DNA of 64,000 bases from CBDDBH01 sp965225625 (lineage in GTDB: Bacteria; Pseudomonadota; Gammaproteobacteria; JADZEE01), in NCBI GenBank assembly GCA_965225625.1, contig CBDDBH010000034.1, forward strand, positions 186,001-250,000, read 5' to 3'. The position numbers and the translations under genes are program-made. Shown piece after piece: positions 60,139-64,000 of the stretch (position 1 is its first letter; every line of letters begins with the position of its first letter). Below the pieces are notes generated by a model that was not told the origin of the DNA, searched no databases, and saw only the letters and a list, made by a program, of their open reading frames with translations.

Positions 60139-62076
60139 CTAATCAGGATCACCGATCGGGACTGCTAGGGCGTCGGCGATGATGGCATCGACATTGTCGC
60201 CCGTCAGCGCCTTGAGAAAGGAAACGAGTGCTTCGCGCTCCGAGTCCGTTAGACCCAGTGTTGTTATCAGGGGATCAAGTAGCTCGTTTTTCACGCCGCC
60301 GCGATTGTAGAATTCGACAACCGCATCTAGGTCGGCGAGTGACCCATCGTGCATATAGGGCGCGGTCAGCGCGACGTTGCGCAGTGTTGGGGTCTTGTAA
60401 TGCCAACGATCTGCGGGGTTCTCAGTTATCTCGTAACGTCCCAGGTCGTTGCTTTGGGGTTGCGTGTCTTTGACGACGTCGCTGGCTACCGTCAAATAGG
60501 TGCCGGGCGCGACCAGCACTCGCCGCGTTGCGGGTTCGTCGCGCATGGACCGGGCGTAGCCGATTCCTGTGTTGTGCAGGCGCTGGTCCGTGAACAATGC
60601 ATGGTGTTTTTGTATCTGGTGGCAGCTGACGCACCGGCCTTTGCCAGTAAACAAACGAAAGCCCCGTTTGACCGAATTATCCACAGCATCCTGCTGTTCG
60701 CCAAAATACCACCGATCGAACGGGCTGTTTGCCGAAACCAGTGACCGTTCGTAACTCGCAAGGGCCGAGCCGAGTGTCTCCATGCTTATCGACTGACCGC
60801 CGAACGCCGACTCAAAGCGACCCTGATAGTCGGACAGCGCCCGAAGTTCGTCCAGCACGTACCCAACTGATGGATTACCCATTTCATTGTTAGCAAGTAA
60901 CGGCCCCCAGATCTGTTGTTCTAGGTGGTTCTCGCGACCGTCATGAAACAGCTTTTGTGCATAGGCGACGTTATACAAGCTGGGAGAATTACGCCGCACC
61001 GTGCGCCCTTGTATGCCAATCGCGGTCGCCAATTCATTACTGGTGAAACCCTGCTGGGGTATATGGCACATGGCACACGACAAGGTATTGTTGTGCGACA
61101 GACGACGATCGTAGAAAAGCTTGCGCCCCAATGCGATTTTTTCGGCGCTCAGCTTATCGCGCGTGGATTGCGGCAGCCCCGGTAGCCCGCGTGGCGGCGA
61201 TTGGGTGAGTGTGTATAAATCAATGCCATCGTCGTGGGCGCTAAGCACCGCGCCGGAGCGTGTCTGGTAGTTGGCGTGTTCGTAGCCACGTTTATCATCT
61301 GCTGGATCGCTTATCGCGTTTGCAAGCGCCCGTTCGCCAGTCGTTGCGTGGCTCGATAAAACGGTCTTTATATCATTTATGACGGTGTCGGCGTGGAGGA
61401 AGGATACGCTGTAGATATTGCGGATCAGCCCGACTTTATCGACAAGAAAGACACGTAGCAGATGCGAGAAGCTGCCGAGAAAATTGCCGTCCGCGTCATA
61501 TTCCTGTTGCACGGACTGGTCCCAACTGCTCAACAATGGCGTGAGCGCTTGTTCGCCGGAAGTCGTCAGGAACCGCCAGTCACCGTGCTCATGCTTGAAG
61601 TTGGCGCCGTAGCTTTCCATCACGCTCGGCGTGTCGTGGTCGGGATCGAAGCTCAGGCTGATGAGGCGAACAGAGTCGACCAGCGCAGGTTCCGCGAGTA
61701 GCCGCTCCTGCACCCCTCTTAACACGAACGTCGCGAGCGGGCAGCCATTGACGTCACTGCAGGTCGTGAAGATGAAGCTTAATAACACCACGCGATCGCC
61801 GAGTAGCTCGGCGAGCCGAATCGACCGGCCAGCGACGTCGAGCACTGTGCCGTCTCCCGCTGTACCTAGTGGTGGTAACTGATAGCTCCCCACGGTAGGT
61901 GCGGGGAATTTAAGCGTCGAGTAACCGGGCGCCAGTACGGTGGGTTTTGAGTGTTGCTGATGCGGCGCCGTTGCCGCGCTGACGCCCGCGATCAACAACA
62001 CCGCAGCGTAGAGCGCGAACTTGGCTCGAGCGCCGCCCGACCGGCGTGTTCGCCGCCCGGGTATGCGGCGCTTCAT
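60139..62076 (-). CDS. SCO1/SenC - MauG (di-haem peroxidase) fusion protein
   Basis: A 645-residue exported protein with an N-terminal anchor or signal (residues 20-36). Residues about 65-245 form a SCO/SenC thioredoxin-like copper chaperone: CSDVNGCP (C106, C112), with a longer Cys spacing than the usual C-x3-C, and the copper His at about 205 (SFSHLLRVF). Residues about 300-640 form a MauG/bacterial cytochrome c peroxidase domain with haem motifs CAMCH (334-338) and CVSCH (482-486). ATG 62076 is chosen because longer frames overlap mtoX. In methylotrophs SCO and MauG genes accompany mtoX as separate genes. Confidence 0.9.
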   Translation of the reverse strand: MKRRIPGRRTRRSGGARAKFALYAAVLLIAGVSAATAPHQQHSKPTVLAPGYSTLKFPAPTVGSYQLPPLGTAGDGTVLDVAGRSIRLAELLGDRVVLLSFIFTTCSDVNGCPLATFVLRGVQERLLAEPALVDSVRLISLSFDPDHDTPSVMESYGANFKHEHGDWRFLTTSGEQALTPLLSSWDQSVQQEYDADGNFLGSFSHLLRVFLVDKVGLIRNIYSVSFLHADTVINDIKTVLSSHATTGERALANAISDPADDKRGYEHANYQTRSGAVLSAHDDGIDLYTLTQSPPRGLPGLPQSTRDKLSAEKIALGRKLFYDRRLSHNNTLSCAMCHIPQQGFTSNELATAIGIQGRTVRRNSPSLYNVAYAQKLFHDGRENHLEQQIWGPLLANNEMGNPSVGYVLDELRALSDYQGRFESAFGGQSISMETLGSALASYERSLVSANSPFDRWYFGEQQDAVDNSVKRGFRLFTGKGRCVSCHQIQKHHALFTDQRLHNTGIGYARSMRDEPATRRVLVAPGTYLTVASDVVKDTQPQSNDLGRYEITENPADRWHYKTPTLRNVALTAPYMHDGSLADLDAVVEFYNRGGVKNELLDPLITTLGLTDSEREALVSFLKALTGDNVDAIIADALAVPIGDPD

Positions 62077-62113
62077 CGCGCGATCGGTCAGTTTCTGTGC
62101 GAACAAATCTTGG

Positions 62114-63466
62114 CTATTGGGCCGCCAGTGCTGGCTGCGCTGCAGATGGTTGGGAGCCCGCATATAACGCATACGCTCCAAAGCGCATTTGGTGTGGCAG
62201 ACCAAGCTTCGCGGCGATGAAATCGATGGCGAATTTCTCGGTCAGCTCCTTACCGTTCCAGTCATAAGCTTTGAAAAATTGCAGCGCGTGTCCGCCAACC
62301 GCTTCCTTTTTGTCCCAATTCGCGAGCAGTGAAGACGTAAAATAAGCGCGTTTTCCGTCCCAGCTTTGCGACACCATATTGACCTGCTCACCGATTCGCT
62401 TCTCGTATATTTGCTTTGGCTTAAACGGATCACTTACGTCGTAAATACGAACGGTGCCGTCATTCCAGGTGTCCACCCAAAGCAGCGAATCGTCGGCTGA
62501 TATGGATATGTCGACCGGCAACGGGATCTTGCTGGCGTCGGCGATATCGGCCACTGCTTCGGCTTGCCATTGGCCGGCCTCGTCTTCGTGGATCAACCAG
62601 ATTTTAGATGTCAGCGCAGTCGTCGTGAAACAGTAGTCATGCTGGGGCATCCACGCACAGCGTACTTCCAGTGGCGCACCGGGCACGTCCAGAATCGTTT
62701 TCGGTTTGCGCGTATGCAAGTCCCAGATGACAACCGTATTACCGAAGTTTTTCATTGCCTGCGGATCGGCCATCATTTTGCCCAGATCCATCATGTAATT
62801 GTTCCAGCCGGTAAACGATGATGTGACCATGACGTTGCGTCGTGGCAATACGCGCAAGTCGTACCCATAGCCATCGGCAAACTGGCCGGTTTTGGTTGCG
62901 CCCTGCAGCGCTTCATCGGTGGGCATCCAGTAAGTCGCGATATATTCGCCGGCGTTGGTGTATTCGACCATACCGGTTCGACCGCCGTGATCTTTATTGT
63001 TAGATAGTCCGGTAATCAGCATGCGACCCGGCATGGCGTAACTCGTGTGAGGTCCGACGACGCCACCGCTTTTTGCGACGAAGTCGGTAATGATCTGGTG
63101 AACTTTGGGTCGCGCGGGGTCCGTGTGCAAATTGAAGATAAATATCTTATTGGTATCCAGACCGGCCGCCCAAAGGTAGCGTCGGTCGTCGGTAAGCCCG
63201 GAGTGATGCGCCTCGTTGCGGCCACCCACCGACAGTGAGTGAATTATCGTGCCGTATTGTTCCGATGCGGGATTGACATCGACGGTGACCAGTTTGTCTT
63301 GTTCGTCGCCCACGCCCTGAACGCCCAGGGTCCACACGTACACAAAGTCTTCCTGGCCAACTATCTTTGCCATGTACGGGGACATGCAGGTTTCGTCTGC
63401 TTGTGCAATGCCGAATTGGGCCAACACCCCGAATAAGATAAATCTAGCGGTGTATCTGTTAAACAT
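62114..63466 (-). CDS. mtoX: Methanethiol oxidase (selenium-binding protein family)
   Basis: A 450-residue periplasmic copper enzyme of the SELENBP1 family, which oxidises methanethiol with oxygen to formaldehyde, hydrogen sulfide and hydrogen peroxide. It has a signal peptide (residues 1-23, cut after AQA) and a beta-propeller-type body. DETCMSPYM, RNEAHHSGL, VGPHTSY, LPVDISISADDSLLWVDTW and FTSSLLANWD are conserved in the family. The downstream gene is the expected SCO and MauG maturation pair, here fused. This is the head of a minus-strand operon that continues to 57904. Confidence 0.9.
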   Translation of the reverse strand: MFNRYTARFILFGVLAQFGIAQADETCMSPYMAKIVGQEDFVYVWTLGVQGVGDEQDKLVTVDVNPASEQYGTIIHSLSVGGRNEAHHSGLTDDRRYLWAAGLDTNKIFIFNLHTDPARPKVHQIITDFVAKSGGVVGPHTSYAMPGRMLITGLSNNKDHGGRTGMVEYTNAGEYIATYWMPTDEALQGATKTGQFADGYGYDLRVLPRRNVMVTSSFTGWNNYMMDLGKMMADPQAMKNFGNTVVIWDLHTRKPKTILDVPGAPLEVRCAWMPQHDYCFTTTALTSKIWLIHEDEAGQWQAEAVADIADASKIPLPVDISISADDSLLWVDTWNDGTVRIYDVSDPFKPKQIYEKRIGEQVNMVSQSWDGKRAYFTSSLLANWDKKEAVGGHALQFFKAYDWNGKELTEKFAIDFIAAKLGLPHQMRFGAYALYAGSQPSAAQPALAAQ

Positions 63467-63575
63467 GCTTGTCTCCCTAGGTAAAGCTTAGTATGTCAGT
63501 CGTCACGCGATCGACGGATTCCACGTCGTGCGCTGCCATCATAGCGCGGCCGCCATACGCAAAAATAGTACCTGA

Positions 63576-64000
63576 CTACGTTGTCTCCGCGGTTGCATCG
63601 ATGCGGGCCAGAACTTTTAAATGCGCCGCGACGCAGCGGGGCATCATCTGCAGGTTATAACCGCCCTCGAGCAAAGACAATAGTCGGCCGCTGGCGTGTT
63701 GTTCAGCGACTTCCATCATGCGTTCGCTCATCCACGCGAAAAACTCAGTGCTTAACGCAATCTGCCCAAGTGGATCATCGATATGAGCGTCGAAGCCAGC
63801 CGAGATAATCACGGCTTCCGGCTGGTAAGCGGCTATTTTTGGCAGAATGATCTCGCTGAAGGCCTGTTTATAAAGAGCGTCACCGGCGCCGGCGGGCATC
63901 GGGCAATTTACGATGCTACCGGCGCCAGGGCCATGCCCGGTTTCACTCGCCGCGCCAGTGCCGGGGTAATACGGGTATTGATGCGTGCTCACGTACATCA
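63576..64000 (-). CDS. Histone deacetylase / acetylpolyamine amidohydrolase family, 5' part beyond window
   Basis: The C-terminal 141 residues of a zinc-dependent deacetylase: STHQYPYYPGTGAASETG, then SAGFDAHIDDPLGQIAL with a metal-binding Asp, and LEGGYNLQM. Such enzymes act on acetylpolyamines, acetoin-pathway or acetylated proteins. The reading frame is open to the edge at 64000, so the N-terminal catalytic His pair is not visible here. Same strand as mtoX, 110 bp upstream; co-transcription is possible but not evident. Confidence 0.88.
   Translation of the reverse strand, partial: MYVSTHQYPYYPGTGAASETGHGPGAGSIVNCPMPAGAGDALYKQAFSEIILPKIAAYQPEAVIISAGFDAHIDDPLGQIALSTEFFAWMSERMMEVAEQHASGRLLSLLEGGYNLQMMPRCVAAHLKVLARIDATAETT

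Noticed and set aside
62077..62205. Upstream extension of the SCO-MauG frame
   Set aside because: It overlaps the mtoX coding end and lacks a signal sequence; the signal begins after ATG 62076.
1..64000. CRISPR arrays, prophage, integrase or complete insertion sequences
   Set aside because: No regularly spaced repeats and no transposase or integrase motifs were seen on either strand.

Overview
The window reads as a chromosomal stretch of a gammaproteobacterium that respires aerobically and oxidises sulfur compounds. Supporting signs are an AvtA-type aminotransferase, the GspA/GspB secretion pair, SohB, a single-chain glutamate-cysteine ligase, citrate synthase, a caa3-type cytochrome oxidase, a SorAB-type sulfite dehydrogenase and a methanethiol oxidase operon. 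No rRNA, tRNA, CRISPR array, phage or complete insertion sequence was seen. Base 1 begins with a HindIII site inside dinB, which may be a clone end. The window also cuts a histone-deacetylase-like gene at its right edge.

Layout. 0-12 kb: dinB (5' cut), a membrane protein, avtA, a small TetR-linked unit with an unlisted 44-aa membrane peptide and a YHS-like secreted protein, gspA-gspB, sohB, an MsbA-like ABC exporter, a serine hydrolase and a PilZ-like protein. 12-20 kb: a LOG-family nucleosidase behind an AT-rich divergent promoter, a lipoprotein, a Rieske ferredoxin, a Sel1 + Vps62-like secreted protein, a cNMP/GAF/GAF sensor, a SRPBCC protein, membrane and secreted proteins of unknown role, and an ADP-ribosylglycohydrolase. 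20-27 kb: sorA-sorB, and divergent from it a tight operon of two paralogous 288-aa iron-sulfur proteins, a 103-aa HTH-like protein, a UbiD decarboxylase and an acyl/aryl-CoA ligase. 27-34 kb: gltA, an EamA transporter behind a terminator-like hairpin, an NAPE-PLD-like lipoprotein hydrolase, a J-domain/zinc/PilZ fusion, an alpha/beta-hydrolase-OsmC fusion, an extradiol dioxygenase, and the decayed 3' end of a ring-hydroxylating dioxygenase beta subunit.

34-41 kb: a cytochrome c oxidase operon (subunit II with two haem c domains, subunit I, two subunit III-like proteins, subunit IV), then a membrane protein and a membrane-anchored di-haem c5-like cytochrome. 41-49 kb: a secreted metallo-beta-lactamase-fold protein; a minus-strand operon of a MetE-like protein, a Rieske oxygenase homologue that has lost its Rieske ligands, and an M20 carbamoylase; an O-methyltransferase, a TerB-like protein, a GloB-like hydrolase and an amidase. 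49-56 kb: gshA, an SDR, msrA, a MORN-repeat protein fused to a C13 (legumain/caspase-like) peptidase, a Sel1 protein and a PilZ protein. 56-64 kb: a DUF2461 protein, mtaB, and the operon mtoX - SCO/MauG fusion - RnfD-like - DUF2330.

How it works together (inference): periplasmic MtoX would convert methanethiol to formaldehyde, sulfide and peroxide, with the SCO-MauG fusion maturing it. Sulfite formed further along could be oxidised by SorAB, with electrons passing to c-type cytochromes and the caa3 oxidase. The most novel-looking units are the SCO-MauG/RnfD/DUF2330 extension of mtoX, the Rieske-less oxygenase operon, the paired Fe-S/UbiD/CoA-ligase operon, and a 41-45 bp palindromic mini-element that supplies stop codons to neighbouring genes.
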